A stretch of DNA of 64,000 bases from contig NZ_BDAG01000007.1 in NCBI RefSeq assembly GCF_002091715.1, forward strand, positions 115,847 to 179,846. Direction: 5' to 3'. The stretch is from Pseudomonas migulae NBRC 103157 (GTDB taxonomy: Bacteria > Pseudomonadota > Gammaproteobacteria > Pseudomonadales > Pseudomonadaceae). Both the position numbers and the translations under genes were made by a program. Positions 1 to 8,363 of the stretch are shown piece by piece. The notes below the pieces were generated by a model that ran no database searches, had not been told where the DNA came from, and was given only the letters and a program-made list of their open reading frames with translations. Every line of letters starts with the position of its first letter. The first letter of the stretch is position 1.

Positions 1-54
1 TAATGCAGTCCTTCTGAATGAGGTGACTCGGTCTCCACGTCGAAACCGTATTTC

Positions 55-141
55 TGTAGGAGCCGGCTTGCTGGCGATGGCATCACCGCGGTGTATTTGA
101 CAGACCGAGTCGATGCCATCGCCAGCAAGCCGGCTCCTACA
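55..141. repeat. REP doublet, family 1 (hairpin), between arcB and the window edge
   Basis: Two inverted copies of the core GGAGCCGGCTTGCTGGCGAT flank a short spacer. The hairpin extends inward through GATGGCATC/GATGCCATC. It lies just downstream of arcB, where arcC would be expected next in the usual arcDABC order, so it may separate arcB from arcC. Bases 1-54 show no recognisable gene. Confidence 0.9.
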
Positions 142-160
142 AGGGAACCGGGGCGGGCCG

Positions 161-1171
161 TTAGATATCCGCCAGCGCCGACACCAGAATCGCCTTGATG
201 GTGTGCATGCGGTTTTCCGCCTGCTCGAAGGCGATGTTGGCCGGGGATTCGAAGACCTCTTCAGTCACCTCGACGCCATTGGCCAGGTGCGGATACCGCG
301 CGGCGATGTCCTTGCCTACCTTGGTTTCGCTGTTATGGAACGCCGGCAAACAGTGCATGAACTTCACGCGCGGGTTGCCCGAAGCCTTCATCATTTTCGC
401 GTTGACCTGGTACGGCAGCAGTTGCTCGATGCGTTCGTCCCACGCTTCCACCGGCTCCCCCATCGACACCCAGATGTCGGTGTGGATGAAGTCCACGCCC
501 TTGACCGCTTCTTCCGGGTTTTCGGTGATGGTGATGCGTGCGCCGCTGTCTTCGGCGAAGGCTTTGCACTGGGCGATGAAATCAGCGTGCGGCCACAGCG
601 CTTTCGGCGCGGCGATGCGCACGTCCATGCCCAGTTTGGCGCCGATCATCAGCAGCGAATTGCCCATGTTGTAGCGGGCATCGCCGAGGTAGGCGTAGCT
701 GATGTCATGCAGTGGTTTGTCGCTGTGTTCGCGCATGGTCAGGGTGTCGGCGATCATCTGCGTCGGGTGAAATTCAGCGGTCAGGCCGTTGAACACCGGC
801 ACGCCGGCGAACTTGGCCAGTTCTTCGACGATTTCCTGTTCGAAGCCACGGTACTCGATGGCATCGAACATCCGACCCAGCACGCGGGCGGTGTCTTTCA
901 TGCTTTCCTTGTGACCAATCTGCGACGACACCGGGTCGATGTAGGTGACGTGGGCGCCCTGGTCATGGGCCGCCACTTCGAAGGCGCAACGGGTGCGGGT
1001 CGAGGTTTTTTCGAAGATCAGTGCGATGTTCTTGCCTTGCAGGTGCGGACGCTCGGTGCCGGTGTACTTGGCGCGCTTGAGGTCCCGGGACAGGTCCAGC
1101 AGGTAATGCAGCTCGCGAGTGGTGTGGTGCATCAGCGAGAGCAGGCTGCGGTTGCGCATATTGAAAGCCAT
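161..1171 (-). CDS. arcB: Catabolic ornithine carbamoyltransferase
   Basis: Converts citrulline and phosphate to ornithine and carbamoyl phosphate, the second step of the cytoplasmic arginine deiminase pathway. The 336-residue product has the family length. It shows the carbamoyl-phosphate motif [12 protein letters not shown] near residue 55 and the ornithine/zinc-type motif HCLP (in [10 protein letters not shown]) near residue 260. I chose the ATG at 1171 ([11 protein letters not shown]) because it gives the standard length and follows a GGAGATCC ribosome site. It lies 69 bases after arcA on the same strand, so it is probably the third gene of an arcDAB(C) operon; arcC falls outside the window. 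The anabolic ArgF is a possible alternative, but the context and the start [10 protein letters not shown] fit the catabolic enzyme. Confidence 0.97.
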   Translation of the reverse strand: MAFNMRNRSLLSLMHHTTRELHYLLDLSRDLKRAKYTGTERPHLQGKNIALIFEKTSTRTRCAFEVAAHDQGAHVTYIDPVSSQIGHKESMKDTARVLGRMFDAIEYRGFEQEIVEELAKFAGVPVFNGLTAEFHPTQMIADTLTMREHSDKPLHDISYAYLGDARYNMGNSLLMIGAKLGMDVRIAAPKALWPHADFIAQCKAFAEDSGARITITENPEEAVKGVDFIHTDIWVSMGEPVEAWDERIEQLLPYQVNAKMMKASGNPRVKFMHCLPAFHNSETKVGKDIAARYPHLANGVEVTEEVFESPANIAFEQAENRMHTIKAILVSALADI

Positions 1172-1240
1172 GATGGATCTCCTTGGGTTTCGGTTATCCG
1201 CCTGCTTCACGCGTGATAAGCGTGAAGCAGGACTCAGGAA

Positions 1241-2497
1241 TTAATAGTCGATAGGGTCGCGAATGATCGGGCAGGTCATGCAGTGGCCGCCGCCACGTCC
1301 GCGCCCCAGTTCGCCGGCGCTGATGGTGATGACTTCTACACCGGCCTTGCGCAGCAGGGTGTTGGTGTAGGTGTTGCGGTCATAACCGATCACCACGCCC
1401 GGCTCCACGGCCACCACGTTGTTGCCGTCGTCCCACTGTTCGCGTTCGGCGGCGAAGCTGTTGCCGCCGGTTTCCACCACGCGCAATGCTTTGAGGTTGA
1501 GGGCCTTGGCCACGGCGTCGAGGAAGTTGGTTTCCTCACGGCGGATGTCGATGCCGCCCGGTTTGCTTTCGTCTGGGCGCAGGGTGAAGGCGACGATCTG
1601 GTTTACGACTTCAGGGAAGATCGTCACCAGGTCGCGATCGCAGAAGCTGAACACCGTGTCCAGGTGCATTGCTGCGCGGGACTTCGGCAGGCCGGCGACG
1701 ATGACTTTTTCGACGGCTTTGTTCTTGAACAGGTTCACCGCCAGTTGGCCGATGGCCTGGCGAGACGAGCGTTCGCCCATGCCGATCAATACCACCCCGT
1801 TGCCGATCGGCATCACGTCGCCGCCTTCAAGGGTGGCACTGCCGTGATCCTGATCCGGATCGCCGTACCAGATCTCGAAGTCGGCGTTGGTGAATTGTGG
1901 GTGGAATTTGTAGATGGCGGTGGTCAGCAAGGTTTCCTGACGGCGCGCTGGCCAGTACATCGGGTTCAGCGTCACGCCACCATAGATCCAGCACGTGGTG
2001 TCACGGGTGAACTGGGTATTGGGCAGTGGCGGCAAAATGAAGCTCGAGTGACCGAGAAATTCGCGGAACATCTGAATGGTCTTGCCGCCGAAACTGTCCG
2101 GCAGGTCATCGGCGGATACGCCACCGATCAGGAATTCAGCGATTTTTCTCGGCTCCAGGCTGCGCAGCCACGAGCTGGTTTCGTGGACCAGGCCCAGGCC
2201 GACCGAGTTGGCCGTGATCTTGCGTTCCAGAATCCAGTCCAGCGCTTCCGGGATCGCGACGATGTCAGTCAGCAGGTTATGCATTTCCAGCACGTCGACG
2301 CCGCGTTCGCGCATTTTGGTGACGAAGTCGAAATGGTCACGCTTGGCTTGGGCGACCCACAGCACATCATCGAAAAGCAGTTCGTCGCAGTTGTTCGGGG
2401 TCAGCCGCTGGTGGGCCAGGCCGGGGGAGCAAACCATGACTTTGCGCAGTTTGCCGGCTTCGGAATGTACGCCGTACTTAACTTTTTCCGTGGTCAT
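1241..2497 (-). CDS. arcA: Arginine deiminase
   Basis: Hydrolyses arginine to citrulline and ammonia, the first step of anaerobic arginine fermentation, in the cytoplasm. The product is 418 residues, the Pseudomonas family length. The catalytic cysteine is Cys406 in [14 protein letters not shown] close to the C terminus. Other guanidino-hydrolase motifs are visible: [29 protein letters not shown] and [11 protein letters not shown]. The ATG at 2497 follows a strong GGAGGATC ribosome site. It lies 35 bases after arcD and 69 bases before arcB on the same strand, so it is the middle gene of the arc operon. Confidence 0.98.
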   Translation of the reverse strand: MTTEKVKYGVHSEAGKLRKVMVCSPGLAHQRLTPNNCDELLFDDVLWVAQAKRDHFDFVTKMRERGVDVLEMHNLLTDIVAIPEALDWILERKITANSVGLGLVHETSSWLRSLEPRKIAEFLIGGVSADDLPDSFGGKTIQMFREFLGHSSFILPPLPNTQFTRDTTCWIYGGVTLNPMYWPARRQETLLTTAIYKFHPQFTNADFEIWYGDPDQDHGSATLEGGDVMPIGNGVVLIGMGERSSRQAIGQLAVNLFKNKAVEKVIVAGLPKSRAAMHLDTVFSFCDRDLVTIFPEVVNQIVAFTLRPDESKPGGIDIRREETNFLDAVAKALNLKALRVVETGGNSFAAEREQWDDGNNVVAVEPGVVIGYDRNTYTNTLLRKAGVEVITISAGELGRGRGGGHCMTCPIIRDPIDY

Positions 2498-2532
2498 TAC
2501 AGTGATCCTCCAGATGACAAATCAATCAGGTG

Positions 2533-3960
2533 TTACAGGGTCAGGAAGCCGTCATACAGACCATAGGCCGCCACCAGGGCGCCCACGATGACTGCAGCGA
2601 AAATCAGCTTCTCGACGTTGGTGAAAACCGGTTTGTTGAGTTCCATCTTGGCCTTGGCGAACAGGATCGCGCCGGGGGCATAGAGCAGGGCGGACAGCAG
2701 CAGGTATTTGACGCCGCCGGCATAGATCAGCCAGACCGCGTAAATCAACGCGACGGCGCCGATGAACAGGTCTTTGCGGCGTTCGGCCGCGGCGTTTTCA
2801 TAGCTCTCGCCACGCACCGCCAGCAGCAGCGCGTACGCCGCCGACCACAAGTACGGCACCAGGATCATTGACGTGGCGAGGTAGATCAGCGACAGGTAAG
2901 TGCTGGCTGAAAACAGGGTGATGACCAGAAACAGTTGCACCATGGCGTTGGTCAGCCACAAGGCATTGACCGGCACTTGCTTGGCGTTTTCCTTGCGCAG
3001 GAACGCTGGCATGGTGTGGTCCTTGGCGGCGGCGAACATGATTTCGGCGCACAACAGCACCCACGACAGCAGCGCTCCCAGTAGCGAGATGATCAGACCG
3101 ACGCTGATCAGTACCGCGCCCCACGGACCGACCACATGTTCCAGCACGGCGGCCATCGACGGGTTCTGCAGTTTGGCCAGTTCCGGTTGGGTCATGATGC
3201 CCAGCGACAGCACGTTCACCAGCACCAGAAACAGCAGCACGGTGATGAAACCGATCACGGTGGCTTTACCGACGTCGCTGCGTTTTTCCGCGCGGGCCGA
3301 GAAAATGCTCGCGCCTTCGATGCCGATGAACACCCATACGGTGACCAGCATCATGTTGCGCACCTGGTTCATCACGCTGCCCAGGTCCGGGTTTTTCAGG
3401 CCCCAGATGTCGGCCGTGAAAATATCCAGTTTGAATGCGAAAACAGCGATCAACACAAACAGCAGCAGCGGCACGACCTTGGCGACAGTGGTCACCAGGT
3501 TGATGAACGCCGCTTCCTTGATCCCGCGCAGCACCAGGAAATGCACGGCCCAGAGCAGCACCGACGCGCCTATGACGGCGGCCACTGTGTTGCCTTCGCC
3601 GAAGATCGGAAAAAAGTAACCAAGGGTGCTGAACAGCAGAACGAAGTAACCGACGTTGCCCAGCCAGGCACTGATCCAGTAACCCCACGCGGACGAGAAA
3701 CCCATGTAGTCGCCGAAACCGGCCTTGGCGTAGGCGTAGACACCGCCGTCCAGATCAGGTTTTCGGTTAGCGAGCGTCTGGAAGACAAAAGCGAGTGTCA
3801 GCATGCCGACGGCGGTGATGGCCCAGCCGATCAGCACGGCACCGACATCGGCACTGGCGGCCATATTCTGGGGCAAGGAAAAAATCCCGCCACCAATCAT
3901 CGAGCCGACAACCAGCGCAACCAGTGCACCGAGTTTCAGTTTTCCGGGGGATTCAGTCAT
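2533..3960 (-). CDS. arcD: Arginine/ornithine antiporter
   Basis: Inner-membrane APC-family exchanger that imports arginine and exports ornithine without energy cost. The 475-residue protein has about 12 hydrophobic segments and starts with the family signature VALVVGSMIGGGIFSLPQNMA (first membrane helix, residues 12-32). The ATG at 3960 has GGAG seven bases upstream. It is the first gene of the arcDAB operon, and an Anr-type dyad lies about 65 bases upstream. A second, very similar arcD lies divergently at 4408. The two proteins have the same length and agree over long stretches such as YAYAKAGFGDYMGFSSAWGY. Confidence 0.96.
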   Translation of the reverse strand: MTESPGKLKLGALVALVVGSMIGGGIFSLPQNMAASADVGAVLIGWAITAVGMLTLAFVFQTLANRKPDLDGGVYAYAKAGFGDYMGFSSAWGYWISAWLGNVGYFVLLFSTLGYFFPIFGEGNTVAAVIGASVLLWAVHFLVLRGIKEAAFINLVTTVAKVVPLLLFVLIAVFAFKLDIFTADIWGLKNPDLGSVMNQVRNMMLVTVWVFIGIEGASIFSARAEKRSDVGKATVIGFITVLLFLVLVNVLSLGIMTQPELAKLQNPSMAAVLEHVVGPWGAVLISVGLIISLLGALLSWVLLCAEIMFAAAKDHTMPAFLRKENAKQVPVNALWLTNAMVQLFLVITLFSASTYLSLIYLATSMILVPYLWSAAYALLLAVRGESYENAAAERRKDLFIGAVALIYAVWLIYAGGVKYLLLSALLYAPGAILFAKAKMELNKPVFTNVEKLIFAAVIVGALVAAYGLYDGFLTL

Positions 3961-4022
3961 TGCATGACTCCAATGCAGGAGAATGAGAGAAAACAGGTTA
4001 AGTTTATTAGCTGTTCAATCAT

Positions 4023-4036
4023 CTGACTTAGATCAA
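4023..4036 (-). promoter_or_regulatory. Anr/FNR-type box upstream of arcD
   Basis: On the minus strand this reads TTGATCTAAGTCAG, matching the Anr pattern TTGAT-N4-RTCAA with one change at the last base. It is centred about 69 bases before the arcD start, which leaves room for a promoter with the site near -41. Anr activation of arcDABC under low oxygen is established in P. aeruginosa; its use here is inferred. Confidence 0.75.
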
Positions 4037-4407
4037 TGCATGGGCATATTTCATTGTTAATCAAAGACTTTTGAAACTTTGTTAGGCATAAGGCTACTAC
4101 CGGTAAAGCCCTTTCCAGAGGCCTCGGCTGGAGGTTGAATCAATAACGCGTACCGTTTGAAGTCTAGACGCTAGTTCGTTTTTGTGTTTTGGCAAGTATC
4201 GGTTCCCGATTTTTCAATGGTATTGATTTATTAGGAACTGCCGAGGAAACCGCTATTTATGACCGACGGCGCTAGAGTGAATGGTTATAAATAAAAGAGG
4301 TAGATTGGCGTTAATTGATAAACGTTATTACGCTTTACCTATTTAGTTAAAACCAACTATGTGACGGTCTCGCAGTGACAGTCGCGGCGGAAAATGGAGA
4401 CGCAGGA
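4037..4407. other. Divergent intergenic region between the two arcD genes
   Basis: About 370 bases of lower GC than the surroundings, with no open frame I would call a gene. It must hold the promoter of the second arcD. A weak TTGAT half-site lies near 4314, without a good second half. Nothing else was recognised, neither REP element nor terminator. Confidence 0.6.
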
Positions 4408-5835
4408 ATGTCGCAACCGACGCAAAAGCTTCGCCTGAGTGCGCTGATCGCGCTGGTGGTGGGATCGATGATTGGCGGCGGGATTTTTTCCTTGCCCCAG
4501 AACATGGCCGCCCGGGCTGATGCCGGGGCGATCTTGATCGGTTGGGCCATCACTGCCGTGGGCATGCTGACCCTGGCCTTCGTGTTCCAGACGCTGGCCA
4601 ATCGCAAACCCGAACTGGATTCCGGGGTGTACGCCTATGCCAAGGCCGGGTTCGGTGACTACATGGGTTTCTCGTCCGCGTGGGGTTACTGGATCAGTGC
4701 CTGGCTGGGCAACGTTGGCTATTTCGTTTTGCTGTTCAGCACCCTCGGTTATTTCTTCCCCATGTTCGGCCAGGGCAACACGCCCGTCGCCATTGGCTGC
4801 GCGTCGGTGTTGCTGTGGGCGGTGCATTTTCTGGTGATGCGCGGGATCAAGGAGGCGGCGTTCATCAACCAGCTGACCACCGTCGCCAAGATCGTGCCGC
4901 TGATCATGTTCATCGTGATCGCCGCCGTGGCGTTCAAGGCCGACATCTTCACCCGTGACATCTGGGGCCGCAGCAACCCGAGTTTCGGCGGCATCATGGA
5001 TCAGGTGCGCAACATGATGCTGGTGACCGTGTTCGTGTTTATCGGCATCGAAGGCGCCAGCGTCTATTCGGCGCGGGCGGAGAAACGTTCGGATGTCGGA
5101 CGGGCGACGGTCATCGGTTTTCTCGGCGTGTTGGCGCTGCTGGTGATGGTGAATGTGTTGTCGCTGGGGATCATGAGCCAGCCGGAACTGGCCAAACTGC
5201 AGAACCCGTCACTGGCCGCCGTGCTGGAACACATCGTCGGGCCTTGGGGCGCTTTGTTGATCAGCATTGGCCTGGCGATTTCGCTGCTCGGTGCGCTGTT
5301 GTCCTGGGCATTGCTCTGTGCCGAGATCCTCTTCGCCACGGCTAAAGACAAAACCATGCCGGCCTTCCTGAAAAAGGAAAACGCCAATCATGTGCCGGTC
5401 AACGCGCTGTGGCTGACCAACGTGATGATCCAGATCTTCCTGCTGATCACACTGTTTTCCGCCGGCACTTACACCAGCCTGATCTACCTCGCGTCGTCGA
5501 TGATTCTGGTGCCGTATCTGTGGTCGGCGGCGTATGCGGTGCTGTTGAGCGGGCGGGGTGAAACCTACGAACACGCGTCGGCGGAGCGCACCAAAGACTT
5601 GCTGATTGGCGGCATCGCGCTGAGTTATGCGGTGTGGCTGTTGTATGCCGGCGGGGTCAAATATTTGCTGCTCTCGGCGCTGCTGTATGCGCCGGGGGTG
5701 ATTCTGTTTGCCAAGGCCAAACACGAGCAGGGCGAACCTTTGTTCACTCACATCGAGAAAGGGATTTTTACCTGCGTGATCATCGGTGCGGGGCTGGCGG
5801 CCTACGGTTTGTACAGCGGCTTGCTGTCGCTGTGA
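4408..5835 (+). CDS. arcD: Second arginine/ornithine antiporter (ArcD paralogue)
   Basis: APC-family inner-membrane amino-acid exchanger of 475 residues, the same length as the ArcD encoded at 2533-3960 and clearly its close paralogue. Both share IALVVGSMIGGGIFSLPQNM-type starts, GVYAYAKAGFGDYMGFSSAW and NVLSLGIM blocks, and differ mainly inside the membrane helices and at the C terminus. I chose the ATG at 4408 (MSQPTQKLRLSAL), with GGAG and AGGA upstream, over a GTG 33 bases earlier. It is transcribed away from the arc operon and has no clear Anr dyad, so it may serve aerobic or basal exchange, or a different basic amino acid. The next gene begins inside its stop codon (GTGA). Confidence 0.9.
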   Translation: MSQPTQKLRLSALIALVVGSMIGGGIFSLPQNMAARADAGAILIGWAITAVGMLTLAFVFQTLANRKPELDSGVYAYAKAGFGDYMGFSSAWGYWISAWLGNVGYFVLLFSTLGYFFPMFGQGNTPVAIGCASVLLWAVHFLVMRGIKEAAFINQLTTVAKIVPLIMFIVIAAVAFKADIFTRDIWGRSNPSFGGIMDQVRNMMLVTVFVFIGIEGASVYSARAEKRSDVGRATVIGFLGVLALLVMVNVLSLGIMSQPELAKLQNPSLAAVLEHIVGPWGALLISIGLAISLLGALLSWALLCAEILFATAKDKTMPAFLKKENANHVPVNALWLTNVMIQIFLLITLFSAGTYTSLIYLASSMILVPYLWSAAYAVLLSGRGETYEHASAERTKDLLIGGIALSYAVWLLYAGGVKYLLLSALLYAPGVILFAKAKHEQGEPLFTHIEKGIFTCVIIGAGLAAYGLYSGLLSL

Positions 5836-6695
5836 GGTTGTTGCTGGAGTATCAGCCGCCCTACGACTGGCCGGCGATGCTGGGTTTTTTGTCGGCGCGG
5901 GCTGTGGTCGGGATGGAGACGGTGGTCGATGGCGTGTATTCGCGCAGCATCGGGTTGAACGGTGTGCATGGCACGGTTTCGATCAGGCCCGTGGCGGGCG
6001 ATGCGCTGGAGGTGAGGCTGGATTTTCCTGACGCTGCGGCAGTGCCGGAGATCGTTGTGCGGCTGCGGCGGATGTTTGATCTGGATGCGCACCTGCCAAG
6101 CATCCATCGGCCGTTGAAGACTGATACGTTGATGGCGCGGTTGATTGCCGAGCGGCCGGGGTTGCGGGTTCCCGGCGCGTGGGACGGGCTGGAACTGGCG
6201 ATCCGTGCGGTGTTGGGTCAGCAGATTACGGTGAGCGCGGCGATCCGGTTGGTGGGGAAACTGGTGGCGCAGTATGGGCAGCCTTTGGCGTCTGTTTTGC
6301 CTGGTGTCACGTCTGTGTTTCCTGAGGCGGACATTTTGGCGGAGGCGGATCTGGCGACGCTGGGCATGCCGAAAAGTCGTGGCCGGACGTTGTCGGGTGT
6401 CGCTCAGGCGTTGCTCGATGATCCGTTGCTGTTTGAACCGGGGCGTGAGGGCGGTGTGGCGCGATTGCTGGCGTTGCACGGGATTGGCGACTGGACGGCG
6501 CAGTACATCGCGTTGCGGCAGTTACGGGAGATGGATTCGTTTCCGGGTGGCGATGTGGGGTTGATGAAGGCGTTGGCGGTGTTGGAAGGCGAAGCGGTGA
6601 CAGCTCGGGATTTGTTGGCGCGGGCCGAGGCGTGGCGGCCATGTCGAGGGTATGCGGCGCAGCTTCTTTGGACATCATTGAGCCGGTCGGACTGA
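5832..6695 (+). CDS. DNA-3-methyladenine glycosylase II (AlkA family)
   Basis: Base-excision repair enzyme that removes alkylated purines from DNA. The predicted 287 residues match AlkA length. An N-terminal AlkA-like domain (residues 1-105) precedes the HhH-GPD fold. The helix-hairpin-helix is LHGIGDWTAQYIALR (about residues 214-229), and the catalytic aspartate is Asp241 in FPGGDVGL. The best start is the GTG at 5832, which overlaps the arcD-paralogue stop as GTGA and gives VRLLLEYQPPYDW. The frame stays open further upstream, but that stretch is the arcD coding region in another frame. The overlap suggests translational coupling with the transporter, though no functional link is evident. 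Confidence 0.9.
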   Translation: MRLLLEYQPPYDWPAMLGFLSARAVVGMETVVDGVYSRSIGLNGVHGTVSIRPVAGDALEVRLDFPDAAAVPEIVVRLRRMFDLDAHLPSIHRPLKTDTLMARLIAERPGLRVPGAWDGLELAIRAVLGQQITVSAAIRLVGKLVAQYGQPLASVLPGVTSVFPEADILAEADLATLGMPKSRGRTLSGVAQALLDDPLLFEPGREGGVARLLALHGIGDWTAQYIALRQLREMDSFPGGDVGLMKALAVLEGEAVTARDLLARAEAWRPCRGYAAQLLWTSLSRSD

Positions 6696-6731
6696 GCTGA
6701 TCCGAAAGGTGTGTTGGTTGTTCCGGCCTCA

Positions 6732-6822
6732 TCGCGAGCAAGCCCGCTCCCACATGTGATTGATGTCGTACACATAATGAGTGATCGGCGATGATCCAAT
6801 GTGGGAGCGGGCTTGCTCGCGA
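6732..6822. repeat. REP doublet, family 2
   Basis: Inverted copies of GGGAGCGGGCTTGCTCGCGA lie between the convergent glycosylase and CoA-transferase genes. Beyond the core the arms pair as CACAT/ATGTG. The hairpin may act as a bidirectional terminator or mRNA 3'-end stabiliser. Confidence 0.9.
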
Positions 6823-6836
6823 AGAGGCCCTTGCAG

Positions 6837-8168
6837 TCACCACCACTGCGCGCGATGGGAACCCAATTCGGAAGCCGGAATCGCCCACTGCAACGGCGTT
6901 CCGGTGATCTTCAGCGGCACTTGCAACCGATGCGCCGGGCCCCATGGCGTCTGCTCAACCAACAAGCCCTGATCGTTTTCATCCTCTGCCCGCAAGGCCT
7001 CGGCTGTGCCTGCGCCATGTTCAATCAACAACTTCGCCGTCCGCGCCAACGACAATCGCGCCGATCCTCCCCGTCCCAACAAGGTGATCGCCGCAGCCGC
7101 CATCAAATACCCGGTCGCATGATCCAGCGCTTGCACCGGCAAGGGCGTCGGCTTGTCCGATTTCTTCCACTGCATCCCCGCCTCGGCAATCCCGCTGCTC
7201 ATCTGCACCAGGCTGTCGAAGCCGCGACGGTTCTGCCATGGCCCACTCCAGCCGTAGGCGTTGAGGCACACATCAATCAGGTCGGGCGCCAGTTTTTGAC
7301 GCTCGGCGACACCGTAACCGATTTTTTCCAATGCGTCGGCGCGGTAGCCGTGGAGCAAAATGTCGGCGTCCTTGAGCAAGCTTTCAAATACTGCGCGATC
7401 AGTCTTGTCGTGCAGGTCCAGTCTTGCGCAACGTTTGCCCAACGTGACTTCCGGCACCACGCCCGGTTCATTCCAGGTCGGTGGGTCGATGCGTAAGACA
7501 TCGGCGCCCAGGCCCGCGAGAAAACGACTGGCGATAGGCCCCGCGAGCACGCGTGTGAGGTCCAGCACCTTGATCCCGGCCAGCGGTTGCGCCACCGAGC
7601 CTTTCCACGATTTTCGCTGTTGCGGGTGACCGGCTCTGAACTGAATCAACGGCTCGGCGTTCACGGCCAAACCTTGTGGATGCGTTTGCCATTGCGCCCA
7701 GCTACGCATTTCAGCGGCGCAGCCACCGGCGTCGACCACGGCCTGTTCCAGATCACTTTTCGCCCATTGCGCCACCTTGCTCGCCACGTCTGCGCGGTCG
7801 GCACACGCGCCGAGCACGCTTTCGGCGGCCGCGCGGTGATGAGGTGCGTTGGTATGCAGGCGGATCCAGCCATCCTTGGTCGCATAGTCGCCGGCAACCG
7901 CGTCCCACAACGGAGGAACGCTCCAGCCGACGGGGCGGATCGACGTTGCGAACCAGAAAGAGGCCAGGCGCCGGTCGACTTCAAGGTTGGGCAAGCGCCC
8001 GGTCTGCTGCTGCAACCATTCGCTGGCAGCCTGGCCGGCGGCGGCGATGCTCGCGCAGGCGAGGTCGGTGACGGCAAACGCCGAGGGCAGGGCGCCACTC
8101 GAGGTGAACGCAATCGGGGTGTGGGGCAAGCCGAGTGCGGCTTGAATGGACGTGAGTAAACCAGTCAT
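6837..8168 (-). CDS. CaiB/BaiF (family III) CoA transferase, unusual domain order
   Basis: Probable cytoplasmic CoA transferase, moving CoA between carboxylic acids; the substrate is unknown. The 443-residue protein has its canonical family N-terminal block only at residues 195-350: LAGIKVLDLTRVLAGPIASR, GADVLRIDPP, CLNAYGWSGP and RGFDSLVQMSSG, with the likely catalytic Asp349 in ALDHATGY. Residues 85-180 (GDYATKDGWIRLHTN then VAQW) look like the segment normally found near the family C terminus. The order therefore appears swapped, or the protein may be two incomplete domains fused. The start at 8168 has GGAGGG upstream. It stands alone between a REP doublet and a chemoreceptor gene. Confidence 0.85.
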   Translation of the reverse strand: MTGLLTSIQAALGLPHTPIAFTSSGALPSAFAVTDLACASIAAAGQAASEWLQQQTGRLPNLEVDRRLASFWFATSIRPVGWSVPPLWDAVAGDYATKDGWIRLHTNAPHHRAAAESVLGACADRADVASKVAQWAKSDLEQAVVDAGGCAAEMRSWAQWQTHPQGLAVNAEPLIQFRAGHPQQRKSWKGSVAQPLAGIKVLDLTRVLAGPIASRFLAGLGADVLRIDPPTWNEPGVVPEVTLGKRCARLDLHDKTDRAVFESLLKDADILLHGYRADALEKIGYGVAERQKLAPDLIDVCLNAYGWSGPWQNRRGFDSLVQMSSGIAEAGMQWKKSDKPTPLPVQALDHATGYLMAAAAITLLGRGGSARLSLARTAKLLIEHGAGTAEALRAEDENDQGLLVEQTPWGPAHRLQVPLKITGTPLQWAIPASELGSHRAQWW

Positions 8169-8255
8169 CGAAGGCCCTCCGGAACGAGAGCCCGAGCATA
8201 GATCAAAACACGGGGCCGTTAGATGAAAACGCCAGAAGCCCGCCGAACGCGAACT

Positions 8256-8345
8256 TGTAGGCGCCGGCTTGCTGGCGATAGCGGTGTGTCAGTTGACATC
8301 AACGTCGGCTGACATTCCGCTATCGCCAGCAAGCCGGCTCCTACA
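8256..8345. repeat. REP doublet, family 1
   Basis: Inverted pair between the CoA-transferase start region and the chemoreceptor stop. The inner arms GATAGCGGTGTGTCAG and CTGACATTCCGCTATC pair with two mismatches. Confidence 0.9.
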
Positions 8346-8363
8346 GGGATTTGCGGTGTGGCT

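Noticed and set aside
4314..4330. Anr half-site TTGAT before the second arcD
   Set aside because: The second half (GTTAT) does not match RTCAA, so it cannot be called an Anr box.
5634..5831. Upstream extension of the DNA glycosylase
   Set aside because: This part lies inside the arcD paralogue in another frame and has no AlkA likeness; the family start is at the GTG at 5832.
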